A stretch of DNA of 64,000 nt, taken from NCBI GenBank assembly GCA_004794655.1, contig SMMW01000080.1, positions 1,659,001-1,723,000 of the forward strand, read 5' to 3'. Source of the stretch: Marisa cornuarietis. Its lineage: Eukaryota > Mollusca > Gastropoda > Architaenioglossa > Ampullariidae. Made by a program: the position numbers and the translations under genes. Under the pieces are notes generated by a model, which saw only the letters and a list, made by a program, of their open reading frames with translations, was not told where the DNA came from and searched no databases. Below are positions 38,301 to 53,300 of this stretch, piece by piece. Each line of letters opens with the position of its first letter. Position 1 is the stretch's first letter.

Positions 38301-41300
38301 CACTTAGCATTGATTATATTTTACGCGTATTTTAGCTGACAGTTTGCATTACCCATCAAGAGTGCCAAGCGATTTCTCGAATTTCCCCGCAAAATGTACA
38401 ACCCGTTACTAGGGACAACCTACTTCTGTTTGGCGACCAGCAGAAGGTCGTTGAAGAGGAAGAGATATCGGTCCTGCGTCTGGACACCCTGCCAAAGATA
38501 CAGGAAGCATTTCAAAGGGAGACAATAAACCTCGAGGACAGGTGCGATGAAAAGAAAAGTAGCATTTTAAAATCTGAAGTTAATTGATGTCTAAGTGTGC
38601 ATGTATTCATAAACATATTTATGTGTGTGCTTGCAGGTGTCTACTATGGATCTCTGAGAAAAAGAGAGGCTGTAGAGGAAAAGAATTTTTAATGAGAATT
38701 CAGTAATACATTTGTAGTCATGTATGAAGATCGTATGGAGCAAGATGTACTTTTCTAGCACACACCTGAAAGTAAGTGTTGGCGTGTATCTCTCGCACAC
38801 TTTATACCTTCTCTCGCACACTTCATACCTTTATCCCCGACTTTTTATGTTCACTTCAAAGTGACTATAAACCCTGACAGCTAAACTACAGATGGATGTT
38901 GAAACTTGGTGAACATACAGGAGCTTGTTATCTCTCAGTTAATTTCTCAATAAATAATCTCTGGATGGGCGAGTCTGCTTTCTTCGCACTCACACATACA
39001 CCAACACACGCAAGTACGCACGCACGGACACACAGGGCAATGCTGGATGTAGGTGTGTAGTTACCCTGGCAAAGACCACTGGTCCCTCCATGATGTACTG
39101 CCTGCTGAGGTCGGAGGGCTGCCTGATGGACTGATAACTGTCGCCCACATCTTTTCGTCCCATGTTCGACTGCGACCTGTACAAGCACAAAAATGATTTT
39201 CCTTTACTCGTTTAGAGAATGCAGCAGGTAATCAAGGTCTGCTGGCTCTCGTCCCAATCACGTGAGTGATGAGGGATCAGCGAGGTTTGGCCAGGAGAAG
39301 GGTAGTGTGTTTGTGCATATTTATATGCATGCGTGCATTATTGAAAGAGCTAGAGAGCGAGAGAGACCAAAAAGAAAAAAGATAAAAAAGGAGACAGAGA
39401 AAGGAAAGAAAGAGAAGAAATAAATAAAAATGAGAACTAATGAGAGAAAATAGACAGATGAACGGAGAAGACATAAGGAACGAGATATCGTGTTAGAAGG
39501 AAGTTTATGTCGTTCAGGCAGACATGGAAGGTCCCCTGAGTAATCTGATTTTCAAATAAATAAACAAATAAAAGGGTTTAGTAGGACAGTTACACAGGTG
39601 TCCTTGTCTCTCACGGAGTGATGACTTTAACGTGTTCCGGGTGTCATGTAGCACGCGCGCTTTGCCCTCTTGAACTGCTTCTTCCGCTGACCTCCCTCTT
39701 GTCGAGTTTATGCATCAGCGTCACTTTAAATTAAAAAGTTGTTTTTGTATTTCGTATGTTTGTGTTGGCTGACCTATTTGAGACACAAATCATATACTGC
39801 CACTGCAGTATTACTGACCTACACTCTTCGGCGTGGATTTGATATGTGTTACACACACAAACACACACGCACGCGCACACCCATGTCTTTAAGGAGACAG
39901 AGACAACTGCGCTGATAAACAAGGAAAAGACATGAAGTCTACAAACATGTCCGTCGTCAAGTCTCGAACAGACGGAGAGCTGTGCGCGTATTTCCATGAC
40001 TCAAGTCCAGGATCTCAGTTGATGACACACCTCTAACGTATTGTTAGACAGGTGCGAGAACGCCGGTGGCGATGCCTGAAGGTTAGTCACTATCTTGCAG
40101 AATGAGAAGTTCTCTCAGGTTTGGAAAGCTAGCCTTGTCTTAGTATTGCACTAAGCTCGCCGATTTGAACTCACACACACACACACACTGGTGGGGTTTT
40201 AAATATTGACGCTGCACTCGAGACTCCCATGTACCCAGCCCTCAACCCAGTTGGTCTCAGATGGAGTGCGGCGCACAGTTGGAGAGCAAGACCAACGAGA
40301 GGACAGAGGCTAGTACCTTGTGCTTATCTCGAGAGCAGCACGCGCCAGCACGCGCTTCGAGAGTTGTTTTACGAGGGCAGTTAACACCGACTGAACGTTT
40401 GTCACTCGGAGTTTCAAGTGTCATTTGCTGTCACTCTCTACTCGAACGATTCGACCACCACGGAATTCTATCTCTTACGTGAAAAAAAACACAACACAAC
40501 ATATTCTCACACATACTCTCTCTTATCAGGAAACTGGGATAACGATGGAGTACAAATTTGTAGAAAAAAAACTTAGATGATAAGAACTGTTTATAGCCCT
40601 ACGGCACGTCTACATTCCTTACCTCTTTCCGGTGAGCAGCACTTATTAAAACAGAAAAGGCAAGTGTCTATAACACAAACAGATTATTTTTAAATGTGAG
40701 CCCTCGTCAGGTGAGCTCTTGGCTACTGAAGTGCGGCTCAGTGCCACGGACCTCCTAGCAGAGACAAGGAAGAAAATGGAGGGGGGGGGGATAGTAAGTT
40801 GGCCATAAAATCAAAGACCCTCACTCAGGACCAGAATAAATCAAAACAATGTTTCTACCAGGTCTCTCAGTCTTTGAAAGTAACATGTTGGGGTATGAAA
40901 AGTCAGAAAGATACAAACAGGTAGATGGTTAGCGACAGAACTGTATTACCCCACAGGTTGCATGCGACATAACCACACTAGTTTTGATATTTGTACCGAA
41001 CGAGGACATAAACACGATAATAACCCAGTGTCTAAGAAGACCAAGTTGGTTCTCCTGTTTCTTTCCACAAATTTAAGTTAGGAAAGTGAACCACTTACCA
41101 TAAACCAGAGCTACTTCTCGAGCGGCTTCCAGAAAGAGTCTTAAACACCACGGCACTGGGTGCTGATCGTCTGCGTGTAGACAGACCGCGGGGCTTCTGA
41201 AACAGGCAAAAAATGTATGTCTGAATATATTTTACATACACACATACATAAGCAGGTACAAGTCATTTAACTTAATCGTGGACAGAAGAAAGAATTTCCT

Positions 41301-44300
41301 ATTGTTTACCGGCAGGTAGGAACGAATGACAATTCTCGAGACGACAAATTAAAACAAATGCTTGAAATAAATAACGGAAGTGTGTTACCAAGTAAAAACC
41401 ATGCAGCGAATATTCTCGTAAAAATAATGATGGTAATAATAAAAAGGGTCAATAGTCACCAATAACACACAATACCTGGGTGCCGACAATAAACAATATG
41501 AACGAAGCACACAGCACAGTTTTTTTTTTTCAAACTTTCTAACATGAGTTCGGCTACCCCAGGATTAGTGAAAATTAAAGACTAGTGGTATCTTTGGTGG
41601 TTGTTCCCGGCTCAAGGCAGAAGTAGATTGTTATCCCCGGTCTTCACCCTGAAATTAGTCAAGCACTTCAACACATCTATCTCTTCTCTTGTCAGCTAAG
41701 GAACTCGAGCTCTCCATCTACCCTAGCTTGTCACATAGGAGTACAAACTGTCCACTTGTCCCAGTTCCTGTCAACGACTGGCAGGACTAGCATAGCTACA
41801 TGGTCGCCTAAACCACTGTCTTTAAGGCTAGCTGATCCGAAATTTTTCTATTTAGTAGCCAGACTCCTCCCGACTACTCCCGACTACTCGAGCTAAGCCT
41901 GGCTATGCCTTTGTCCTAGTGACCTAGTTGTTGGCCCCCCCTACACTTCATCCACCTGACATGGTTCTAGATTTACATCCACCCCTTTGCCACCGACTGA
42001 CCTTGTTTTAGGACCCCGTCGTTACCAGGTTTTTATTTATTTTTTTATTTTTTTTATTTTGCCACTTTGAAAACAAGTAATTACAGACTTGTTCTACTGG
42101 GTGTATTCTTCTGCGAAAATAGTTTCCCTGCAGTAGAGGGAAGAAAGGAAGGAAGTATTTAACATCAAAAATAAAATGAGAAGCTAGTTAATTCTGTCCT
42201 GCAATCAGTCTAAAAAAAAGAGGGGTACAGGGTGTAAGTGTTGGATCAAGTGGAACATGCCTGCGTTTACTGGGTTTTTTTTTTACCTTTATTGTAATTA
42301 TGCCCCTATGTGAGCGAGCATGTGTGCGTGCGTGCGTGCTCTGTATTCAAGACAGTTCAGTGTGTCTGCTAGAAGAGACTGGAAAGAACAGACTTTCAGG
42401 TTACGAGTTCAGACTAACCCAGCCTTTCGTGTTCTTCTGTTTTCTGTCCTCCTTTTGCTTTTTTTTTTTTTTAAAGTCTCCTATGATTTGAATTCCGATA
42501 TAACAACGACAAAAAGATTTTGAGAAATATTCGTTTCAAAGACATTTTGTGTTTTGATTCAGTGAAGAGTCTTTTGCCATTTCACGCTTATTTCCCACTG
42601 AACCACACCCCCCGCAGTGACGTGGGCGGGTCGTGACGAGCTTCTCATCCTTGACTAAACCGTCTCACGTGACCCTGCAGCGTAAACCCTCGTTACTAGA
42701 CGGATTAAACATGACTACTGTAGGCGTGAAGCCTGCTGTCGGCCTTTAAAGCATAATCATGCGATGGTTGAAAACCATCCTCGGGTCCTGCACTTTCCAT
42801 CTTTTCTCGGGTCACGTATCACCAGGTTAGTGTGTCACCCCTGTGTTCTTGTTGCAACGGATATCATTTCAGCTCAGCAGTCAAACTTTTGCTCGCAAAG
42901 TAATTTTGAGGCACTAACAACGACGGCAGCTGAAGAATACTTCACAAACTGCGACAGAAATTTCTTTTCACCGGCTTCACGCATTCATGTGCAAAACACC
43001 CACAGGTTATTCAAAATGGGGTAAAGGGCTTTAGTCAACAGTTGACTAGAGGTGTCTTACATCATACAATCACGGAGTTATCATCAGAAAAAGTTTGCTA
43101 GGTACTAGCTCAACAAAGCCTCAAACCTGAAACCTTCTGAAGTCGGGTGGACTAACCATATAACTTAGAGAAAACGGAGCTAGCGAGAAAGATTTGTTAA
43201 CTGTAGTTATTTACAAAGCTTGAACGAACCTCTTGGCACTTTACTACCTGACTGATTTCTGCCAGACGACTGTCACTGTTTCTTTCCTCAAAAGACCTTT
43301 CCGGGTACTTCAAGCGAAAGAAATAGTGCTTACAGTAAGGAGTGTTGAAAACACCACGTGGGGTCAGCGACTAAGAATTCTGAACAGACGGATCTGGGGT
43401 TCTTCAGCAAATACAAACTAATTTATCTTATAAATATGGCGCCTGTTCAGCCACTTCACACGCCGAATGCCAGGTGTCTGAAAGGTGTGCAATCTGAGCC
43501 CCGCACTGGAGTGCGCTGAAGCATCACAAACATCGAAAGATAAAGACGAACTTTGACGAGGTTCGTTTGGAAGATCGTGTTTGGGGTATGGATATGAAGC
43601 AATGTAGCTTAAAAGGCATAAGGCAAAAGTTGACTGAACGTGAACTCAGCTCTCTTTCCTCTCCCGTGACCCGTGTAAATGAACAGCCAGGACATTGGTC
43701 CAAAGGTAGTTTACTGAGCTGAACTGAAGTTGCGGAGGAATCTGTCCAATGTTTTGTGTGCAGAGCTACGAAACTGCAAGGGCAGATAATATGGAGTATA
43801 TGCACGGATCCCCTCCCCTCTTTTTCTCTTACACACACACACACACACACACATACCTACCCACACATATGCATAATTAGAGAGAAAGGGACACACTTTC
43901 AACACACTGCACAAACCACCAACTACAACGGCAACAGGTAAAGAACAATGAAAAGAAAAATAATGTTGGGATTCTTTGTCAATTATTTTATACCGTTAAC
44001 GTATCGTAGACTGATTATATTATTTATGCATTTCACAAATACCTGCGCTGCCATGATGCAAATAAATTAAGTCACATAGAAATTCTTGGGTGGCCGGAGT
44101 GTGGGGAAAGACCTCGAGGCCTGACAGACAAACCAGGTCATTGTGAGGTCGTGTCGTGTCCTACGGCGTAATGACGTAAGATCACGTCCTGCGGCCGTTG
44201 CCACACGGAGGCCAGTGGAAGCCCTTCCTCTGACACAAGGCATGAAAGGCTCTTTGTGTGAACAGTTGATATACTGCCCTCCACGTGTAGGGTACGTTTG

Positions 44301-46216
44301 ATATACTTCTTTCTCTCTTTGTAGGCAACATTTGATTTACTGGCCTTTCTCTCTCTCTCTCTCTTTGTGTGGCGACAGTGTTGGTGGTAAATGTCGTTGT
44401 CATCAAGTTCCGTTTCGACTGCAGGCAATGACGGTTATTCAGAACTGCATGGGACGTGCCTGTGTTTAGCTACATACATGTTGAAAGTCTAAACATACCC
44501 CTCCATCACTCCTAACCTTTCCCAACAAAGCTGTCGGAGTGTTTACTATGTCATCTTTGATGCAGACAAGAAATAATCACTTAGCTCGTTTCATCTCATT
44601 GGTTAGTTGTAATGGTTAAGCTTTATTTACTATTTGTATCTAATCTCTTAGAGCTGAAAAGGTAAAGAATGATGAACCGAAAAGTCTGGTAAATCCGTCA
44701 CACCTGAAGCTGATAAACAGTCCCCTGTACTAGATAACAGGGGTTAGGGTGAGAGCTATAAATTAAACATTGTTATGTCAAAAGTCAACAGAGAAAACGT
44801 GGCTGATCACTTGAGTCTATTTTTTTTTCTTTGTAAGCTGCCGAGGGTCCTTCTCTGGTCAAAGGTCTTTGTTAACCAGGTAATATTGTCGAACATTTCA
44901 AAAAGTTTGGCAAAGTTGTGCTTAAAGGTCACAGGGGATCGACTGGGCTTTTTTGGGCGGGGGAGGGGGGAAGGGGGGATTGGTGTTATACGCCAAGGAA
45001 AAAACTAAGGCTATGTCACAGCAAGGAAGTCAGATGTCACATACACAGAGGGAACAGCGTGCCCGAGACGAGAACTGAACCCAGGACAACCAACCCTCGC
45101 TGTATTGGTGAGAAGGCGCTAACCATCGTTCCACCGGACCACCCTCCTTTTGTTTTGGCGCTGCATTCATTGTGAGACAATAATTTCCTTGAATAATCAC
45201 ACCCGTTATTACACGTCCTTCTCGAATAAAAGTTGGAAACTAAGGGTCTTCTGTGTAAAAGTCTTGCTGCCAGCGAGTGCCCAGGAATACCAGTTGAAAA
45301 CTACTGAGAATGATTGTCGTCGTCACGAACTGGGTCGCACGTGCATGTGCTAGTGTATGTGAACATAGGGTACAGAGACCAAGATGAGGGGACAACAGGG
45401 AAACAGAGATGACGATGAAATAGAGCACTGACAACACCAGGATCTGCTCCGTCCTGTTATTCTTTACTTTCTACAGAAATGTTTTAACTTCTAACCTGAA
45501 GGTTGTTTTTGTCTCACCAGTTCCTCCTTCGTCAGCAGACTGTAATACCGTACATTCATGCTCGGGTATTGCCACCTATGGACTTCTACCCCCATCGTCC
45601 TGTACGCACGCAGATGATAATATCACGTGTTGTATACCGTGTTACATAACCATCGTATTATTTTGTCTGTTATGCCAACCTGCTACCGTCGTGTTAAATA
45701 TTGGGTTATACCGTTGTGTTATTTTGTCGTTTATATCGTCGCTACATCACCGTGTTATAATCGCCATGTTATATCACCGCATCCTGTCCCCGATCCTCGC
45801 CATCATCCATGTGGCGAACAACACTAGACGTCACGTGACACTGAAACCGTCTTTGTGGGGGCGGAAGAAGAAGAGAAGTCTGATTGGAGGGGACCACGGC
45901 GGGAGGAAAGATGAAAAGGGAGGAGGAGGAGGAAGCTGTCAGCACCGTAAATAACATGACAGCCATTGAATGAGGAGAGCGAGCAGGCGCATGTGCAAGC
46001 ATAATGCACGTTTTATAACAAGGGTTTTATGACATTTCCCACATAACAGTGCAGTCACTGAATAGCTCGGGCAGGACAGGAAGATTTCAAACGACAGTGT
46101 TGACAAGGTTGCGCAAACAGACTCCCACACACAAAAACATGCCATTGAAGCTAAAGAAACTGTTATTCTTATCCTGACAGAAAGCCTCTATAAGTGGGCC
46201 TAAAATGAGGGCACCT

Positions 46217-46286
<70 letters not shown>

Positions 46287-48238
46287 TAAATTTCTTAACC
46301 TTTTCACCCTTTCCTATTTCCTCCCCAGACACCCATAATCATGCACCGAGTTGTCCATCTATTCCCAAGTAACCACAGAGATCATAACGGAGTTGTCGAT
46401 CTATTCCCTAGAATTCCCTTAGTACCCACAAGGTATACAGATGCCACCAGTGGCTGACACTGACCGCTTTCTGTCTCAGGAAGATCATGGCATCACTTGC
46501 AGACTGTCCTGACACTACATTAGCCAGTCCACCTCCCCCAGTGCTCTGTCCTGTCTGTTGTCAGTTCCACAATGAAAGGGCCGGACCCCTGTGCTTGTTG
46601 TATCATCTCTCATCATCACAGAACCTCGCACTTTCATATCCTGACAGAATCACTCGGCGGTGTCACCAACTCACACACTTGTTATGCTCAGAAGCAGGTT
46701 GTGCGCACAAGTGGCAGCTGGTCGGCGTGTAGTGTTAATCTCTCCTCCTGCGTTTATCCGACCCGAGGTAGCGAGATACACCTGTGATAGGCAAGTAATG
46801 GCTGTGTGGCGGCCATGTCAGTAAAGACTTAGCAATACCGATCTATCATATCTCTGCCATCTTCTGTCGCTGACCTTTCCCCTTTGGACCCGTTTGTGAC
46901 CCAGCGACAAGACAATACTGCATGTGCTGTGCATCGCACACACACAGACACACACACGCACGCACTCTGCTGTCTGACATGCATGCGGCTGTTGCAGTTT
47001 AGCTTCGTGAGTGCGACATTCCGTTGGAAGTAGAACAGTTGATAAGCAGTAAAGCAAATCTTCTCGCAATAAATCGCGGTCTTACCTTAGGTTGCGGTCG
47101 CAAGCAGACAACCACTGATATCCACTCGCCCCAAGCTTGTCTCAGGGCGAGTCGGTTGCTCCCGGGAAGTAAGATTGTCGAGCATTTTGTCGAGTGATGG
47201 CAAACATCGGTTGGTTATTCCTATTCATCGAATCTGACGAGCACATGATGCGACAGCACGCTCACCGCTCTTGAAAGAGGTGGGTTCTGTGAGGCCGGTG
47301 GGCGCACCGCCCGGTAAATATAACAAAATCCCTATATGACGTCACAGGATTTACAAGCGAACAGCGACAGAAGCGGCGGCAGGTAACTCAAGACCACTAA
47401 GGTCGAGAGCCGCCAAATCTAACAATGAGAATATCAGCAGGGGATCGTTCTCGGGGCTCACCTCTTGCGTACAAAAAAAAAGGGGGGGGCGGGCTTCCAC
47501 CTTCTGCAACTGGGTGTCGGGTATCAGCACTTCACGCTAAAAACCCTGGGTACATGCGACGGGCACCTGGCCGTTTGCACACAGCGTCAGCCCGGAGCAT
47601 CACCTGAAGTGCGACCGAGACCCCTGCTGACCTTGATATTATTCCATGGTCGGATCGGACGGTTTTCTGTGATATGCAGATGGAGTAACGGAACACGTCG
47701 GAACGTTACACACCACGAGGTGGGACAAGGGAGGCAACTGATACAGGAACAGGTAACAGCTCTTGCGTCACGTACAGTCGAGGGCCATTCACAGGCCCGC
47801 CCCTCCCGTCCCTAGTAACCACAAGATTGTTCTTTCCTTGAAGACTTTACTGCAATATAATATCAGTTCGTATGTTATTTTACACAAACATGCACACATA
47901 TACTGAGAGAGAGAGAAAGAGAAAGAAATGTCAAATCTGCGCCGTTCATTAGATGAGATCATCATGTCAGATACAACCTCGTCACTGGCTTCACCCCTGA
48001 CAACGTCACAAGCCTAGCCTTGTAATCCCTAGTTCCAACGGCCAGCTAATACAGAAGGGATCTCGAAGAATTTCTTCTCGGTGGTTGACGTCACCTCAAA
48101 GGTAGCGGCGCGTAATAAAAAGGTCTTGACGCATCTGACAGTGAACAGTACCCGTTTAAATACGTCAACTGTCACATGACTCATCAGTTTATCTAAATTC
48201 TTAATTTCTCTGTCAGTTACCTTACATGATATGTGACG

Positions 48239-48287
<49 letters not shown>

Positions 48288-48939
48288 GGGGGGATTTGGT
48301 GTTTTCCACCGAACCAGCAAGCAAGGCTATCTCACGGCAAAAGGCAGCCAGCCCTGTAAACAGATGCCACATGCAAAAAAGAACAGCGTGCCCGAGACGA
48401 GAACCGAACCGAGGTCAGCCAACCTTCACTTTGTTGGTGACAGGCGCTTACGGCTTTGGTGACATGGGTAATCCTCCCACAGTGCCAACAAGTGTCACAT
48501 ATGACGAAGCTGCACTGACATGAACACTGATGGTAAGCTGCTCGACTTCAAATGCGCTTCTCTTTCCTGCTTTGAGGAATGTTTTTAATGTCAGGTCTAC
48601 CGTCAGTGTGGACAATAATAATCCGTCGCATATGCGTTGGTACTTTTTGGGTCACGTGACCTAACTCAGTGGTCAAGCTACAGTTTAAGTCTCCACCTCA
48701 AGCTCGCCTGGTGTATTTTCGTGTTCGTCTTGTAATCTCGACTAGAAATGTAAAGCCACTCCTGTTCGCATTAGACTTTAGACCATATCGGTGATAGCTG
48801 AGTCCCGGACAGTGCGGGCTGTCCTCGTGTTGTTATCACACGACAATAAATGTCAGAGGGCCACAAGTCTCGTGCAGACAAACATCTCTCACAGGGTCGT
48901 TAATGTTACCATAGTGTGTGAACGGAGCCCTCAAACTTT

Positions 48940-49016
<77 letters not shown>

Positions 49017-49213
49017 AATATTTTTTAGATTCTGTGAAATTTGCGTTACTAAAATCTTCTGCAAATTTTGTTATAATCGCCAAAAACACAGGAAGGATTT
49101 TTAAGTTACATGTCTATTTTGTCTGATGCTTTATATCCTAAATTTATTCTTGACAATTTTTGTTGCCCACTATTTACCTTCGAAGGCCAGTTCAGTAAAG
49201 TTTAGTTCTTTGC

Positions 49214-49301
<88 letters not shown>

Positions 49302-50271
49302 TGCTGACCTTAATTGATATTTGTATTCCTCCCTGTCGCCTTATGTAAGATCAACGAACATAAGGGTGCTGAGCCCTCAGACTGTAGACACTAAACATCT
49401 AGTCCTGAACTTTCTGTCCTTGCTGACCTTTACCTGCACGAGCCAGTCACAATCCAAAGGACCGCCCCCCTCCTCACTTTACTGTGACATCATCGTTGGG
49501 TGACTACCCGGTCCCTAAAAACAATCTAATCATTACACACAGGGGCGGTCAAGCCGAAACTGCTGAAAACAGAAATTGTAAACGACAAAAGACTTAAAAA
49601 AATGAGAAACAATAACTAACACATCATGTGAAACTAATAAAGGACTTGGAACTGACAAACGTGCCGACAAAAATGGTTTACAAAGCGCAATAGACCCTTA
49701 TTCAGGGGAGATAATAGACAAGGTTTATATGTTTATATTTCATCGGATCATACCAGAAGTGTCGCCGATAAATGATGACAACACCAATGATCATGATGCT
49801 ACACACATCCAAACAAAGCAGCAATCCCACACCTGTAGACTGGTTAGTCATCAAATTTCAGAAAAAACAAGCGAGAACGTTTCGCAGCTACAGTCCATGA
49901 CTGTTACGAAGTGAGTAGGAGGCACCACTGTCGGCTGAATCTTTCATGTCCACCTGTGATGAGCACTTTGCTGGCAAACTCTTCATTAAAACTGTTATGA
50001 AACACCTTGAGGTGTATTGGGAAGATATATTTGTTTCTGTGAGAGAGAGAGAGGAAAAGGAGAGTAAGAGAAGTGGAGAGGTCGAGAGAGAGTGAGCTGA
50101 GATCACCTGTGTTTTTTCCGCCTTCTGCAACTGCAGGTCGTCGTGGGGGAAGCGGTCCTGCACAGCGTCCATCTTGTTTTCGTTGTCGGCGCCTCGTAGA
50201 TCATCGTCGCAATCCTTTACCATCTGATCATCGAAATTGACGGGGAAAAAGTTAAGCTTATTGGCAAGCAA

Positions 50272-50340
<69 letters not shown>

Positions 50341-53300
50341 TAATAGATGTGCTTCAACAAAAATCAGTCAGGCTTATACCCTTACAGTCTTTTGTCTTTC
50401 AAAGTACAACAGATTAAGGGCGACACACGTGCACACAGGTATAAGTGAACTCAGTGACCCTAACTGGAATGTTCTGATTTCTACCTGAATAATTCCAAAA
50501 AAAATATATGTCTCTCAGGTAACATACAAAGTTCGTACCGAACCCAGTGTGTGAGTGAGAGATGGAGCACATTATCTCTTTGTTTTGGTGTACAATGGAA
50601 TGCCTGTCACTGCAGCCAGTCTTGTCACACTGCATCGTCCCCTAAACCTTCTCGCTTCGTAGTCTCCATCATCAACCAATCAGATTTGCCTCCCCTGCCC
50701 ATTCTTCCTTTGTGAACCTGGAGGAAGAGTCCGAAGAGACCTACTTATCATTCTATGAACCCGAATTTCGGAGGCAGATAATACGCTGGTGACACGGGCT
50801 TTCATTGGGCAATAAATCTTTTATTGCTGTCGCTTGCATCAAACCGGATATCAAAGACTGGTCAACAATCTGCGCGGAGCTGTGCATGACAACAAGCGAA
50901 AGATTCGGAAGGGAGAGACAGTGACAAGGTAACACCTCTCTTTTCTACCGCCTCGATGTGACCGAGCCCGTCTAGAGCTCAAGGACCATCTTCTATATAT
51001 ATATATATATAAGATGTGCACAACTTCCACAAAACCTCGTACAAGCCAGACGACACTACAGTGCAACCGCATCCAGAGGCGAATCTGACCCTATTGTCAT
51101 TACTTATAAAGAAAAACACAAAAAAATTCACACCTGTAGAAAACATCCCCCTGCCTACCCTTTAACGTGCACGAGGTCTCGGGCTGATGTCAACTGTTTT
51201 GTATGAAATTATTATTACGACAGGAAGAATGTTTGAAAAAATTCATTCACCAGCTGACAAATTCCTGATTACAATCAGCTTTGCCGAGCGCCATGCGGTC
51301 CATCGAGCGTGATATTGCGTGTGAATACAAACACCGGTGAAGGCAATTTTTTTTTTTTTTTTACGATTCAGAAAAGTTTCTCGTGCAAGAACAGTCTTGC
51401 GCAAGAAGCTTCTTCACGAGACATTTATTTACAGCGAGAGAACTGAAAGAAGACAAGTCCAAATCCGATCTTCGCACCAAAGCCAGAGCTACATAGTAAT
51501 CCTCTCACACCGCCAGTCACTCTGTAGATGCGGTGCTCGGATGCCGTGGTCTACACCGTGGTCGGTGAGGGCTGACGAGTACTACAGCCACAAAAGGTCA
51601 GACAATAGCCAAGCAGGGTTCAAGGTCGTAAAGAGCCTCGGGTGGGGCCACAGTTAGCAACGGGCGATGAGCATGAACCGTGAAGGACACCTCACAGTTT
51701 GTTTGACCGCCACGGACTAAGAACACGATCAAGACCACGATGGTTGGTCAAAAGCAGGGGTGGACGGGTCTTCCTTTGCGAAGTTACTTATCGTCTCAGT
51801 CACCTGTATGTAAATCAGTTTCGTAAAGACATTAAATGCGCTTAAACACATCGAAGCTTTTTTGGTAGTGTGGGAAGTTTTCCTTGTAGATTACATCTCC
51901 AAATGTCGCAGTTCGGTTACCAGTTCAAATAATGAATAGATTGGACCACAGGATGGCTACTGCTGAGGATGATTGTAAAAAATTCCCATTCTGATCCAAC
52001 AAAAATGCATTTTCTGTCTTCACATCGCTTAAAACCTTAACAAATGTATTTCCTCTCATTCTCTCCCCTTTACTGGATTTTTCCTAGCTGTACATGTGAT
52101 GATTACACGAACTTGTTAATCCGACACTGCTGCACACTTTATGCGTGTTTAATATATATATATATATATATATAACTACGTTAGTCATCTTATCTTCTCA
52201 TAACATTTCCTTTCCCAACCCTAGGGAGGGAGCTGGACACAGGTGCGTTAAAAAGCAGGTTTTACAAAAACTTGTTCAGAAGCTCTAAGCCAGTAAAGGT
52301 CTGAGTTAAGCAGCAGTTCACTATGAGAAAGTTTGGCTTTCTTCAACGTTTACTTTCAACAGGAGGTGATAAAGAAAAAAGTGAAGAGATCTCAGGTCAC
52401 ATTGGAGAAGGAACAAGCCCACAAGAAAGCAGCAGAACCCAAGGGACATCGTGGGTCATTGATCTGATCCTACAAGAACAGAGGGCAGGTAACCGTGACC
52501 GATTTCTGTGAATAGAAAGACTGCTAAGTAGAAACCCAACTCTACACATTGCACCTGTTCACCCCTTCAGTCAGCAGTCCTCTCGCGTGGTGGGGGCGAC
52601 CTAGCACTGCCTTACACTATAAAAAGATAGGTCTGCAATGATACCTGCCCCGTGATCTGCGTGGGTGGCAAAAGACGGATTGACTCGTGTTCAAGGACGA
52701 TAGATAGCACCACGTGACGAGGGATTGGGAATAGAAAACCCCATCCCATGACACGTGAAACTCGATCTCCAAGACTTTTGACTGTCATACCATGCTCTTG
52801 TTTTGTTTTGTTCGGGTTTTTTAAGGGGGTACGTGGGCTAGGAGATAAGAGTATGATAGCAGTGAAGTGTTTAAGGAGAGGAACGATTAAAGAACAAAAA
52901 AAAAAAAAAACAAGAGGCAGATAGAGATGATTCATTTTACCAGAAACACCTGCCTTAACTGTACTGAGAAAAAAAATTCAGCTTAAAGGGATTTGTTGTT
53001 GTTGTTGGCTTTGAAAGGGAAAGTGCTTCCACCTCTCGGTGATTTCGCACTGTGGGGGATGGGGTCTTTGGGGAGTGTGGGGAAAGGGTTGCTGTTTTGT
53101 GGTGCCTGATGCGTGGTTTCACTTCTGTGCGTGCCCTCTATTTTTGTGGGTGTTTAGGTTTTCCAAGTCTGCATGGGTGGTGTATTGTATTTGTGCCCTC
53201 TTCATCCATTATTGGTCTGCCAAGTTTGCATGAGTCGTTACAGTGCTGCTGCCCTCTTTCCTCCTGCTGCTGCTGGTGCCGTTTGTTGCCAGTGTTTAGG

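Larger units (their letters stand above)
41197..50106. other. Intron between exons b and c (8.9 kb)
   Basis: It contains SINE copies at 44980-45143 and 48294-48466, GT microsatellites at 46218-46287, 48241-48282 and 48943-49015, a CT/CA microsatellite at 49213-49300, and a GC-richer patch at 47080-47820 with a perfect CRE octamer that could be an internal promoter. Confidence 0.75.

Noticed and set aside
52362..52495. Plus-strand exon-like stretch EVIKKKVKRSQVTLEKEQ with AG and GT ends
   Set aside because: In-frame stop before the donor and opposite strand; at best a decayed fragment.
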